Source: Cliona cf. orientalis (taxonomy: Eukaryota; Porifera; Demospongiae; Clionaida; Clionaidae). Taken from it: 64,000 bases of DNA. The notes under the pieces are model-generated. The model saw only the letters and a program-made list of their open reading frames with translations, had not been told where the DNA came from and did no database searches. Of the stretch, positions 25,168-40,100 are shown in pieces; the first letter of the stretch is position 1, and each line of letters opens with the position of its first letter. The DNA is taken from positions 1,178,001-1,242,000 of the forward strand of contig OZ005694.1 in assembly GCA_963930775.1 (NCBI GenBank), read 5' to 3'. A program made the translations under genes and the position numbers.

Positions 25168-28100
25168 GTCTGTTCCCCCCCCTCCCCCCCTCCCCCTGTT
25201 CCCTCTATCTCTTTCTCTCTTCTCTCCCCCCCCCCCCCCCTAGATTCTCTGAGTCTTCAGACAGCTCAAGATAGTGTTGTGCTCAAGGCTGTGGGCTCCC
25301 TCAGGCAGGACTGGGCTGCTGCTGTTGAGCTCTGCTGGTCTACATAGATAGTTAGGCATTGATATTGATTTTAGTAATTCAGTATTATGACAGTGTATTG
25401 TATGATTAGGGGGTGGGACTGTCTTCTTGATTGACTTCTGGTGCCGTCGATCGTGGAGACGAGGGTGAGCGGCCGCTCTGTGTAGGATTGAAAGCAAGAC
25501 AAGGGCCTCGAGTTGGCCACTACTGACTTACTGTGCTATGCTAAGCGCGGGTATCGTCATGGTGATCGACCGCGACTTGTAGATTATAATAGATCGATAA
25601 CACTGTAGGTCCGTTCACGTAGCTAGCTAAAACTGAACGCCATTCTTTCTTTCGAGCGGTACACACACTGAACAAGCTCGGATCGCGCTGAAATTTTATA
25701 AATGGATGGGCAAAGGACTATACTTTCAGAATATCCGAAGAAAAAAAATTCGAAAAAATAACGTTGAGTCGAGTATCGAACCCCCTACTGTATAGCGGGT
25801 CACATATAGCATCATGACAATGACCTGAGAGAGATTTGTACAGTATAACAAAAACACTGAAGTGCTGGCTTGCTTTATACCATGTATGCATGCATGTGGA
25901 AGCTTTTAAATTCATGTGCACTTGAGGTAGTGTTCCTCCCACACACATAAATTAATTTTATGCACATGACCGAGCATGTGCGATTAATTAATTCCTAACT
26001 GAATTGGAGACAGCCAAAAGTAGCCATTTGAAATTGTGCCTCAAATGTTATACGACCAGTTGGCCGATGGAAAGCTTGCTATTACTTTACTGATGCTAAC
26101 GCAGGAGGTCAGAGTTTGAGTGAATTAATACAAAAGGTTGTTTATGTCTGCCAACAGTGCATTTATCAAAGAAGCTAATCAGAGCCAAATAGAGCTACTG
26201 AACTTGATGTACGATAGAAATACCCTTCAGCCATTGACCTCCATATGCCAGCTCACTTGATAGAACCATGACAGGCACAATTGTTAATAAGAATATAATA
26301 ATGAAGTATCATTTATTTGCAAGCTACAATGTTGAAGCCAGCAGCAAATTGTACACTTTGTACTCACTAACTGCAACTCTAAATAATTATTATCCTGAAC
26401 ATGCCTTTTGATATTACCCTAGAATCCCGCAATTACACCCCCGCCCCCTTGCCCAGAAGCCCCCCTGCACTTTATTCCTGCATGTACATGTAGGTACATG
26501 TAGGTAGTTTTGTCTCGCATATAATCCGTCCCTGTAGATCTATGGTCGTAAAACGTAGATATTAGAGCCCAAAAAAATTAAACCAGTAGCTACAGCTAAT
26601 AAGTTAACCGGCTATTTGTGTCATAATATTATTTTGCCTTACTGTCTTGTTTATCTCAAGTTTTGCCCACCAAACAGCAAGAGAAAGTACAGAGATCGTG
26701 CACCCATGTGGCATTCAATGTTCGTTAATGGTCATAAAACAGAAATATAAGGATCCCGCATATAAGCCCCCTCCCCACTTTTGCCCAATGCTAGCATCCA
26801 CAAAGAGGGGGGGGGGGGGGGGGGTGTAATTGTGGGATTCTATGGTACTATTAATAACTTACCCACAAGCCCACCGAAGAACATAAACTGCAGTATCATC
26901 ACTGAGCTTGGCATTCTTTATCAGCCACTGTACCACATTAAGATGGTTCTTCCTGGGGTGGTGAGAATACATGTACATAATTGAATGCAATAATGCACAA
27001 TTTAAGGAGTTAAGTGATGATTCAAGAGACCAAACCAAGTAATAAACTCTTAGTTCCTTCCATGATATTCCATGGCAGCAGTAGCTACTAGTTCAAACAC
27101 TAGCATTGCTGATCACTTCAATCACCATACAACTAGTCCAACTACTAAGTCATGCTAAAGAATCAAGTTGTTAAAAATTACTCAAAATTTTTTCAAAGCA
27201 AAATCTGGGAACTACTACTTCAAACATTCTTACCATGGTTTCATTGGGAGGGTGGGGAGAGATAGGGCCCCTTAAGAATTTCATTTTACTTAAGTTATTA
27301 ATCACAAATCTCAAATCAAATCACTAATTGACTAGCGTTTCTATTTTCATCAAAAGTAATAGAAAAATCAGGAAAAGTTAACACACTCTCAGAAAAATAT
27401 ATCTCCAATAACTTGGTGTGCTACATACACCCACACATTTATCGCGCTTTAACTCCACATTTTTGCCACTAGATGAAATCCTGCTCAACAATACAGGTGC
27501 ATGAGAATACTATAGGTGTAACGTATGCTTAGTCATAGTGCAATACTTTGTAGTCTCTATATAAGTAAGTTGTGTAAGTCAGTATGTTGTGTTGGTATTG
27601 AGATAGTATCTATTAAAATCTTATATATCGTGCAAAGTACAAAAGATATTACACTGGCGACAAGGATAAACCTGCAGAGCTATAATGGCTACTCATGGAA
27701 CAGTTGGAGCTTTTGAGCCAAGCAATGAGACTTGGGTATCTTACTCCGAACGACTGGAGCAATATTTCATCGCCAATGACGTAGATGCAGCAGATAAGAA
27801 AAGAGCTGTTCTGCTTAGCATCTGTGGAGCAGCCACGTATCAACTCATCCATAATTTAGTTGCACCTGGGAAGCCGACCGACAAATCTTTTGACGAACTA
27901 GTCAAGCTCGTCAAAGACCATCACCAATCTGCTCTTTCTGTCACTGTGCAGCGGTATGAATTCAACAAACGCATTCGTAAGGAGGGAGATTCATTTGCTG
28001 ACTTTATCGCACACCTACGACAACTGTCAGAACACTGCAAGTTTGGTGACACGCTCAACGATATGCTGAGAGACCGATTAATCTGTGGTTGCAACAACGA

Positions 28101-31100
28101 TCGCTTATGACATCAGCTGTTGTCCAAAATACCCGCACCTCTGCAAGGACTTGGACAATATTGTCTTGTAAATGAAGCTACTTCACCAAAAATTGGTATG
28201 TAACTAGCATTATCACAGTGTTGTGACTTGCATATTATGAGAAAGCTCATAGAGTTGGGAATAAAATTGTTGATAACTACAACTACACAGAGCCACAGCA
28301 TGCATGTATGTGCCATCATCGTGTATGTATCATATTTTTATTTGTAAATTATTTGCTGCCAACAAGTGCACCGCAAAGCTAGATATTGTGCATTTTTAAT
28401 TTATCAACATGAAAACAAGTTCCACGCCACACATAGAGTCGCACATGATGGTACACACCTATAGGCATACAATAGTGATCTACACATATTAAGTCACAAA
28501 CACACATAATTATGTCCACACATACTGAGACCTTCAATACAACAGATATGGAGAAAGCAAACATGAGATATATAAGCGAGAATTGGCTAATTTACAAAAC
28601 ACTGTGCTAGATTTACATTATGTCAGCTAGCTGTGGAGAAATGAACTCAAAACTAATCAGAGGAAAGAGAATTATGGATTAGATTTTGCAGCGGTCAGTC
28701 CAGCCTCCTAACAATGGTTTCCTCGGCTCCATGGTCAAACCAATTAAGGCTACACTGATTACCATCAATAATAATATTATTACTAAGAGCAATGGTGAAT
28801 CCTTATTATAGTAACAATAATAGTGATAGGCTGGGAAGCCCAATCTATAGGCAAAAACTGATGATAAAAACATTTAAGTGGTTGGGCCACCACCAAATGT
28901 GGACTATGGCCTCTAAACATCGTTCGAGTCAACTTTAGCTGGGCCAGGAGAAGCATCCACAGGTAAGAAAAAATCTAGAACAGACTAGAAATCTGTAACT
29001 ATCTCTGTTTATGAGATATTATTTCATGCTTATTAATTATTCGTGAATCAGTATCCATTAACCTTAAAGCATTGTAAGTAATTTCTGAGCATTTCCAATT
29101 CCTCATTCCAATTACAAACTAACAGTTTACCCTGCGTACAACACTTTCAATAAATTTGATTAACCTTCAGTGCATGCGTCATAGGGTTATGGTAGTCGTT
29201 CTTTGCGTGTGTCTGTCAGTCGGTTACCACGCTAACTGCTACATACCTCATTTGCAAGTCCAAAGTGTGGTATTATAAGGTTCCTTATGGCATTTTAAAG
29301 GCATGATTTATGTAAATTTCTCCGAAAACGCTTTGTTCGCCAATTTTAGCGTCATTTGCCGATCCTAAACTTCTTGATTTTGCCCGAGCTAGCCAATAGC
29401 ATGGTTTAACATAATATTATTATAAATAGAACATTGTATGTTGTGTACTGTATACGTCTATTAACCCTCAGCGCATGCACTTTAGGCACGGTTGCATCAA
29501 TCCACTGCCTTTATTGCTCAGTCCACTGGTGAGTTCTCAACGATCGTGGGGTGACATGCAGTGGCTTCTTTTCAACTATAAGGCTTAGCATGGGCAGAAA
29601 TCGCTGGACACGGAAGTTGACATTTCCGTTTATTATCTCCGTATACTATAACAGCCGTAAGTACTGTCAACAATGGGCACTCCATGTACTTCTCTTGTTC
29701 TCTCAGACTCTGTACATTAGCTTACCTTTGCGTCACTTGTATCTTGAAGAACAACCTGTATTAGTCACAAACTACAACAGAGCTAAGCCTAGTCTAGTCT
29801 TTGGTCTGTGCGAAATTCATCTCTGTCATGTCCATTTAACTTCCATATACAATAATACATTCTGAGCGAAAAATGTATTTTTTGCAGATTTGATGACCTC
29901 ATACCGGGCGTGTGCTAACTAGGGATATATTTGCGTGCCCCCAGAATGCTAATTCTGGCTTAATACTTTCCATTTATAGCACAAAAATCGATTAGGTAAC
30001 TTCCCATTTTGTGCAAAAATGTGCTGAAGTCATCAAGATTTGAAGTCCTGCCATGGCTACTACCATATACGGCTGTACATTGCAGCTCATGAATATTCAT
30101 GACCACATTGTAGATTGATTGTAGATCACTAATTACCCTTAGTCTTATCTCATCTATAGTGTATTTCTATAGGATGTCCTCATTTGCATAGGTATTTCTG
30201 GCCATGGCTGCCAATTGTCATGTGGATTCTTGTGGTATCCTTTGACTCTCTGGCTTGTACTATGCATGCATTGCATTACAGTGCTAGAATCCAAGTGAGT
30301 TGTGATAATATTGGACATGCAATATTGCTCAGTGTACTTTAGTCTTGTGCCAAAGCGTTGCATCATAGTCCTTTAAGATGTAGAATATGATGAGACTATC
30401 AGTTACCATACACCTTGACACAATGCCTTTAATTGCACAGAGGGTAATGAAAAGGAACAGTAATAAAAGTTAAAGGAAGAAGTAGGGATGGCAGCAGCAA
30501 AAAGTGCACAAACAAGAATTGTAGTGACAACAACTTACATCCCTACATTTGCTTTTTAGTAGCTATATGGGGTGCAGGAACCAACCCCTCATAAATTACA
30601 CGTAGGACTTTCTCCCACATGCAGAGTCAAAGAAACTCAAAGGATAGCACTAACATACTGAATCAGAAGTATCCGCATTCCCACATGGGAGTCAACATCA
30701 ATGATAATTAATACATGATACGTGCATAATAATAGAGAAAAGCAAGCGTAGGGATGTAGAGTGGATGTTGTTATCCCAATAATTCTTGTTTCTGTACTTT
30801 TCTGTACTTTTTGGCATTAGCTAGGTATTTATCATTCTTGACTTTGAATGTGTCTTCCCTCCCAAGTCTTGACAATATAGCTAGCTATCCAATTCCAGGC
30901 AGTCTACTACAGATTCTATATTATTCTTTCAAAAATAGAGACAGCATGGAAATTATAGCTGAACTGTAAATGAAACAATGTGCAGAATATATTGCACACA
31001 CTACCATCACTGAGCTGGGGTGAATTAAAGATCATTAATATCCCAAAACTATAAATGACAGCCAGCCATCATTCAGTCAACTTCAACTTAATTTAGACAC

Positions 31101-34100
31101 TTTGATAATTACATCATCAACAATACTATCAACACGAAGATACGTTGCACCAGAGGACAGCAGGTCATGTATCATAATAATATACAATGTTTTATCACAA
31201 CCATAAACCAGGAAATTCAATTGCTTAACCAGTGCTATAGCATACACATCACATGTATGTAGCAGGTGTACAAATTGCCACACCCACTAATTACCTCACT
31301 GGATGGTGTCATAAAGGATGAGACGTATACTCTAAATATTATGTAGCATTATATCACATAAATTAAATATTATAATACCAGATGCTATATGCAAACATTT
31401 TGTATTTTTAAATGCTGACGACACTACTATAAGAGGATTCTGCTTTCAAAGCTACTTGCCTTGATATCAATCCTTAAGGATGTGTAATCTCAAATGAGAC
31501 ATAGATTCACACAAATCTAGCACACTTTCATGGTAATTAAGTAGAGTGTGCTTTTGATTATAAATCATGCCAAGCTTACACAAACAACTCATTCATGTGA
31601 TTATTACGTGTGGGATTTGCAGTTCATACAGGATGGTCCCAGCTCATGTGATCATTAATTTTATGACAATAGCAGCTAGTGGTTGAAACTGCTAATCACA
31701 GGAGCAAACCACACTTCCTTGCAATAGCATGTCATTATACTTGTCCATGATAAAGCTGATCGTGAAAATAAGGGAACAATCAGTATCCGGGAGGAAGAGG
31801 TAATGTGACTTCTACATAAAAATGTAAATCACATCCACAAGTTAGGATACAATTCTGGTATTAAAAAGAATAGGTATTGATGTTGATCAAGGCCACAAGG
31901 ACACGCTGTGAGCATCAGGGTTGCTCTGGTATACATTTATACTGACTAGGAACAACACAGCTACAAGTCAACAATGACCAACTAAAATAACGTACATTTA
32001 TACATGTTGGAGTCAATAATTATTAAAGTACAAATATGGACAATTTGCATTATAAAATTAATGCAAAGCGGAAAAACAGAGGACATTAACTTTATATAGA
32101 ATGGGAATCAGGTCTGTCACAGCACATTGATAAAGGCAAGGCAAGTAAATAATTTCAGCATTAGAGACATTGCTAATAATTAAGTAGACATACACAATGT
32201 ACTCTCATTCCACCTCTACACTATCTATCTGCACAATAATGATCAGCCATACCATCATGTACTTCTAAAATGACATGGGAGTCATAAGGAATGGATGAGT
32301 TTATAGAACTTACCTCTATAATAGTATCCCCTCAAACATACATGGTGGCTGTTTAATCAAACCCTGGAGACTTAACCTGCTAAATATTCTACCCATAACC
32401 CAGCACAGTGAAAATTTATCTGAGATTTCTAATACACACAGATACAGCCAGTTTACTAAGTAAGAACATGTTGTATGGGAAAAATATTTTCATTTATCCC
32501 AAGGCTATTAAAAAAAACTCATCTACTGAGATGAAATGGTAGCTGCTATCTATGAACTCACTTGCAAGCCATGTGCAATGGAGTGTATCCATTATTGTTC
32601 TTACAGTTGATGTCAATACGGCCAGTAGTAACCAGGAAGGTTACTATGTCAAGATGACCACCACTGCAGTGACATAAACAAAGAGACATACACATGAAGA
32701 ACGATTAATGTGATTAAGTTATTGCAATAGTGGTAAATTACAGAGCCTCACTCCAAGCATTTTAATGCTCCACAGAGAAAAGTTGAAACATCTGTAACAA
32801 GGCTAGGACTCAGGATTCACATACTACACACGTTTGCTAACTAAAGGTTACAGGATAGCTTTAATTTTGCGTGCGTGCGATGTTTAATCTCCATATGAAT
32901 TGGATGGCAGAACAAGAATCTGATGAGACTATCTGTTACTATAACATCATACGCCACACCATAACCCTTGATATTGTAAAAAATTTACATGGATGGGCAG
33001 AGGACAAAATGTTTTGAAAATGGGTGGCCATGATGGCCAACCAATTCCCAAGTTGGTAAGTCATTTGCTCCATTTGCTAGGACATTCCACTGAGTCCAGA
33101 TCCCTTGCTATCTCTATAGTCTATGATTGTACAGTATAAGTCCTAGTGGGCTGTACTAGGAAGCAACAAACAAGGTCAATTAGTTTAACTACAGGTACAC
33201 ATCAACATCTTGCACAACAATTGCATTTTGACTTATCGTAGAATCCCGCGATTACGCCCCCCCCCCCCCCCCCCCCCCCCCGCGCATAAGCCCCCCCTGC
33301 ATTTTTAGCTCAAGTTCCTGCATAGATACTTTTGTCTCGCGTATAAGCCTCCCTCCCTGACTGTAAAATGGAGGCCATAATTTGGCATAAATCAACAAAA
33401 ACAGTAGCTACAGCTAGCAAACTAGCTATTTGTGCCATATTATGCCTTACTTTGTCATTTTTCTCGAGTTTTGCCCACCAAACAGCCAGAGAAAGTACAG
33501 AGATCGCGTGCCCATGTGGCATTCGATGGTCGGTAATGGTCGTCACACGGAAATGTAAGGATCCCACGTATAAGCCCCCTCCCCACTTTTGGCCAATCCT
33601 AGCATGCACAAAGTAGAATCCCACAATTACACCCCCCCTGCTCTTGCCTATAAGCCCTCGTACACTTTTAGCTCAAGTTCCTGCATGTAGGTAGTTTCAC
33701 TAGGGTGCATGTACTAGTTTACTAGCACTATTAAATTTTATTAATCCTAGTCAAAAGGTTCATATATGTGGCTATTATGATACATCCAAGCAATTAAATG
33801 GAATAATATTCCATATTATGCAATCAATATCGGCATTATAATGCAAATCCACTGTCTCATCGAATTTATCGATATCAGTTGTGCAAGCTAGTTTGTAAGC
33901 TAAATCAATGATTCTGGGTTGAGAACTGAATGATAATCACACATGATGGCATGGGAAAGCTTAATACTGATAACATGCATGACAACAATTAGTATGTAAC
34001 AGACAGCAATGGACAAGTTCACTGCTTTAGATGACACAACAGTGAACCAACTCTATGAACTTTCGCCTATTAGGCTCATGATGATGGTGCACAGCTATAG

Positions 34101-37100
34101 GCACGCACTAGCCCATAATCTTCCCTACACTTTGTTCCTGGATGTAGATAGTTTTGTCTCATGTATAAGCCCTCACTCTCCCTGATCATAATATGTAGAT
34201 ATTAGAGTCCATAAAAACAAAAACAGTAGCTACATCTAATGAATAAACCGGCTATTTGTGTCATAATATTATTATGCCTTACTGTCCCGTTTATCTCAAG
34301 TTTTACCCACCAAACAGCAAGAGAACTTGATATGCTACATACACCCACACATTTATCGTGCTTCAATCCCAAATTTTTGCCACTAGATGAAACCCTGCTG
34401 TGTACTCAACAATACTCCCACTTCCAGCATCATATGTAGGTCTGGGGCAACTATTAAAGATATAATATTATACTAGAATGTCACAGTACTAATTTGCTAG
34501 CAAAAGGTTCATACATGTGGCTATTATATACATCCAGTCTAAGCTTTAAAAAGGAGTATGGATGGCACTAGAGTGTACTAATTTGCTAGTATTGTTTATT
34601 AATCTCACTCAAAAGATTCACATGGAAAGCTTAATACTGATGATAACATGCATGATAATAATAATTAGTATGAGCCAGACAGCAATGGACAAGTTCACTG
34701 CTTTAGATGACACAACAGTGAACCAAGAATCTTCAACAGAATCTGCTGAGACTCAGAGCTTCTGGCCAGGTTACTAACATCATACCACAACCCACTCCAC
34801 AGGCCAGGATACTGTCTAGAGGACTAGAAAAGATTCAGCTAATGTAGAAGTGCACATGTAAAAGAGGCTTCACATGCAGTGATATTAATGAAGAATGGGA
34901 ATCAGGTTCATTCATAGCACATGGACAAAGGCAGGAGAAGTAACCACTTATTAGAAGCTCAATGACTACAAATTAAATATGCAGTCATTATGTCATTACA
35001 ACACAATGCATTATCATTTATTTCCCATTGGAAATTATGCCAAGGCTGAACAATAACATCACACCAATTATTACTGAGTGCTATGAACAATGCCTAAAGG
35101 TGGACTGGTAACCACATTTCTGTGGCCATAATATCTTGCCTTATCCACTCACAATTATCATTATGGCAACAATGCTATTGGTAAATAGCCAAATCATTCT
35201 GAATACTGTGGTCACAGTGGTTTGTACATGTGAAACACAAAATTAATGCAACAGCCTTTTTTCATACTTCATTTGGGTAACATCCTATATTAGCATTTTG
35301 TATGTCCTTTGCAAAGAATGCAAAAATTCTTATAAATAAAAAAAAAACAATTCACCTCATTTCATAATACAGTATAATAGCTACAATACCAGCAGATTTG
35401 AAGTCTCTAGCACATGCACATAATATAGTAGTCATGGAGACACGACCAAAAGTACACCCAGATCACTGGGAGTAGTAGGTTTTGCAATGAAATAATATTG
35501 CTATTATAATAATACAATGTTGCATATAAGAGCCGTATACTCATCACTTACGTAAAATACGTGGCCCAGCACATGTCAATGATCTACAACTGCCAAAATA
35601 TTTGAATAACAGTAGTCAAAATTTAATTTTGATAGAGAATACTAAACTTGCCAGGTATAGTAGGAGGCATAAAAGCGGTGACGTTTCCATCCAGTACTGC
35701 TAGTTAGTGTGATGGGTGTAGCTAACTCGCCCTCATAATCACTGCCCCATCATACTAGCCTAGAATTAAATGACCACCATCTAGCCTGGAATTAAATGAT
35801 CACCATCTATTTAAACCTAATAAGAAATGCCAAGCACATTTTGCCTAAGGAATAAACTAGAATTCTCCAGAGCTGTATATACTCCAATACAAGTACGGGC
35901 TTTTATTTCCTTCATGGCTCTCGAAAATCAGCTTCATTGGCTCAGATTGATATCTAGTGCACTATGCATGGTGTACTTGTAGCATAACTTAAATTCCATC
36001 ACATATATATCATCTACATGCATGAAGTGTTACTAAACACAAGAATGAAGAGGTCATAGGAGAGTATAGGACATTCATTGGTTATGTGAACACTATGCAT
36101 ATACATTCATATTGAACTGTAGCACTAATAGATAATGTTGATGCCTAGGAGCAAGCACGGCACATGCATATTTTCTACATCCGGATGAAATCAACTAGCT
36201 GGCCAAAAAACTCAATCACCATCTCTCCTGCAAAAAGAATAGAGTCTACTGGGTATACCTCCATGATCATGACTGGGACAGTATCATCCAGTGAATGAAG
36301 CTGCTTAAGCCAACATTGGTCAATATATGCAAGGGTCCATCTTGTACAGTCTATTCAAGAAACTAGTGTTTGTACCTGTAGTTAGTGCCATAACTGCCAT
36401 CAATAGATGTCATCTAGTTTTATTTTATAATGCTACAGCCAGAGATACAGCCTTTCAGTGATCCTCTAGTACAGACCAATGGACAGGGTAAACAGATGAA
36501 CAAATGTAAGACTTAGAAGTAATTGATTGAGATATAAATATTTATTCACAAGCTAACCAACTCCAATTACAGAATAATTAATTTTTAATTGCCATCCTAA
36601 GTTACTAGACAATCACACAATTGAGAACTTACCTACAGGCCCAGTGGAGTGGGGTCCATTTATAGTTATCTTTCACATTAACGTCTGCTTGACAGTTGTT
36701 CACAAGAAAAGTAGCAACTTCCATGCGTCTTTTCCTGGATGTGTAATTATATAGAACCAACGAGACATGCAATGCTACTACAGCAATAGAGATGACCAAT
36801 GACAGGGAGTTATCAAGGCAGTACTAAAGGGAAGGAGGAAGACTGACCAAAATGTATCCTCTAGATATCACTAATCAGTGGTCTACAATCGCTGGACTGA
36901 ACTCACTATACTGGAGTAGTAAACTGGACTCAGCTTGCATATGAATGCATGTAACGATGCTATACTGCTTGTACGCATGCACATGACTGAGATATCACCC
37001 TTTACTCAAGTGTGACAGTGAATACTCAAACTACATGTCCACATCCAAATCTATTTCTATTATGTATTATGTATTACATATATCAGTCCATAAGCCAGCA

Positions 37101-40100
37101 GTCCAAAACATAATATTATACAAGTGTCTAGGAAGTGCATCCAGTGGCATATTCCAATGCATGCAATTTTTGCCGTTTTTTATCCATTTTTCTTACCTGT
37201 TCTATCTAGGCCATCTTTCACTACTAGGACTCCAAACAAAGACCATATATATTGAACGATGAATAATGACCGCCCCCCCCCCCCCAGGCATATGAGAAGA
37301 TATTTATATGTAAGTTCAAGGACCATGGTAATTCTAAATCAATAGTGTACAGTACTTCATAGTCCAAGTACAATTTACTATGTGTCTGATGCAGCTATAG
37401 TTATTCACTACACAAAATATGTTGAGTGGGGAGAGAATAGTTTCATCCCAAGGCTACTTAAATATTCAAAATTCAGAGACGTAAGGGTAACTGCAATAAT
37501 GTTATGTGAACTCACGTGCAAGCCTTGTGCAATGGAGTCTCTCCTTTATTATTCTTGCTGTTGATATCAACACGTCCAGTAGTAACCAGGAAGGTTACTA
37601 TGTCAAGATGTCCACCACTGCAGTGAAATAAACAGAGACATACATGACTAAGGCCAGGCAAAAAAATTAGTTTCTCAGGCCCGCCCACATCTGCTGGGCC
37701 TTTTTTTAATTAAGTGGGTGTGGTAATTAAATTAATGGCTAAGAAGTAAGCTTACTCCTTGATCTCGTTGGCTGGCTGTGTTTGAGCAGCCTTGTAACTC
37801 TCTGGCAGACATTTGACTTCTCAAAACTGTTTCTTTGATGGCTAAGCTACAAGACACTATAGATTAACTAAGACCAGTCACTTTTCAAACTTTTTTTGCA
37901 CGAGATCAGCGGTAAATGGGCGTGGTTAGTGATGAACTACACCCAAAAAAAATAAAAAATTAAATTAAAAGCCGCCCGCCAGCATCATTTCTTAGCTGGA
38001 ATAGCCTGAGAAACTAAAATATTTTTTTTCTGGCTTAATGACTAATGTACAAAGTCATTTCAACAGTGATAGATTACATAGCCTCGCCTCACTCGCAGCA
38101 CTTTAATGTTCCACAATCAAAATGTTAAAATTGTCTTGGGCTGAGGGAGGTGCCAAATCTAATTATAGTTATTATGATCAAATATCTATGATCGCTGAAG
38201 CCTTGGACAGTGCCCAAGCACCCTAGGCACAACACCTGGATCCACCACTGTTATCACGAGTAAATAATGAGGAGGGAAAGAGAGTGTAGAACGCCTGTGT
38301 ATTATGTTTCGGCGAGTAATGTGACGTGCAGCAGTTCACACATGACTAGCCCAAGGGGCAAAACACTTGATTTTTTCATGGAACTGAGGAGAATAGAAGC
38401 ATTTTTTAGCTAGATTCTTCATGAACGTTGATTTATATTGTGATCTACTTACGCTTTCGGTTGAAATCGTGCTTGCATTAGTTTGCACTTGAGGCCACGC
38501 CCACAACATACCACTTGAATAGAGTGCTCTCATTGGTCAATAATATTTTGAATTTCTAGCACGTGACTTTCAGAAAACATCTTATACAGAGTATTCAATG
38601 TGTTCGATACTTTCTTCCCCTCCTTGCTGACATACTCCCCCCCCCCCCCCCACTCATACATATACACTGATTAAAAAGGGAAAGTAAATTTCAAACGGAT
38701 GATTTTTTGATGATTTGATTTATCATTACTTGGTTTTTTGGCATTAATTTTACTGTTCTTCTTCATGTACCCACAATACCCTTAGCCACAGTATCTCTAG
38801 AAGACTGCATGAGGAGAGGTTACCACAAACTTAAGGCAGAATAAACATTTCTCTAACCACAAATGCCTAATAAACAGTTGCCTCTTGGTGATGTCATGCA
38901 CAATGGGCAACCTTAAGCTATGACTCAGAGGATGGTAGTCAACCTACTCCACAGGCAGTGCAAATGACTCCAGCATCACAAAATCCTGAGAGAGCCTTGC
39001 ACAGTGTAACAAAAACACCAAAGTGCTGGCTTATTTTATAATACATGCATCGTAGCCTTTCAATTAAGGTTGTGGGATAATGCTCCTCCAATACACATAC
39101 ATTTTATATACGTTATGGAGCATATGAGATTAAATTGATTCCTATCTGGACTAGAAACAGTCCAAAGTATACCACTGTGAACTGTGTATCAAATCCTAGA
39201 GCCAGTTTGCCCAAGGAATTCTTGCTGCAGGTTTCTCACTATTGCTTTACTACTAGAGCAGTGCACCATATAGCACATTCTTTGTAAACTGAAATTTTGC
39301 TTCATGATACTAGCCTCTGTAAATGTTAATAACCACTATTTGAGCTGCTTAAGGGTTGCCAATTGCCATATGTATAGTGTAGATGACTGTATGCTGGCAA
39401 ATACTCACAATTGCTACTAGCAACTTTCTTTCATTCATCAATAATCAATTCATCGAAGCTTTTCGGCTAATAAGGTTAGCCTCATCACGATGATAAAAAT
39501 GAAGGAAAGCAAAACCCTTATATAGAAATAAGGTAGAAAACATGGTTCAAAAAAGAGACAATGAGGGACAAGACAATAATAAATAGATACAATGAATGTG
39601 AAAACAATTAGGGCTACCTAGTCAATGTTAACTAGGTAGCCCTAACCTTGTTAGCCGAAAAGCTTCAATGAATTATTGATGAATAAAATATAGTTGCTAG
39701 TAGAATCCTATAAAAATAGCTTGTTTCTAACAGAAACATGGTAGGCAGCAGATTTGATGGTGATAGACAACAGTATCCGACAGACACACACATACAGAGA
39801 CAAAATAACTACTGATATCCCTTCCATGTCTGAAATTATATTATAACATTATGCATAAAAAGTGTTCTCATTCTCTCCTCAGTGTACTTAAGGCCAGGTT
39901 CTGAACGCTTAGCGAGCGCCCAACTAACGGCTTCTTATCGCGTATATCGCTCGTGGTTGCGGTCCATTAGCGCTTGTACTGTGACGTCATATCGTATCGA
40001 ACACGTACAAGCCACGGCATTGGAGCCGCATAGCTGCAGATTGGAGCTCAATATCTCGAGCAAAAGCCGTCCAGGGTTGTTCTACCCAACATTTCGCCGG

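Larger units (their letters stand above)
23831..25808. mobile_element. Possible ~2 kb non-autonomous element with GTGACCCGCTAT ends
   Basis: CATATGTGACCCGCTAT at 23831 is mirrored by ATAGCGGGTCACATATA at 25791-25808. The interior has no transposase, but holds a 72-bp tandem duplication (about 24369-24500), a long (CT)n tract and several CG-containing single-copy-looking stretches. The termini could instead be two independent short repeats; the 2 kb spacing is the weak point. Confidence 0.4.

Noticed and set aside
24997-25347. Long Ser/Leu-rich plus-strand frames
   Set aside because: They are translations of a (CT)n microsatellite.
28679-28873. Hydrophobic minus-strand frame suggesting a membrane segment
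   Set aside because: No splice context or conserved motif; hydrophobicity comes from AT-rich codons.
33310-33624. 104-codon minus-strand frame
   Set aside because: It is contained in family D MITE sequence and starts in its terminus.
38485-38512. Alternative first exon for the ankyrin gene (ATG plus eight codons, donor GTAAGTAG)
   Set aside because: It fits the phase but adds no ankyrin sequence, while 55080-55255 supplies a proper ankyrin N-terminus in the same phase.
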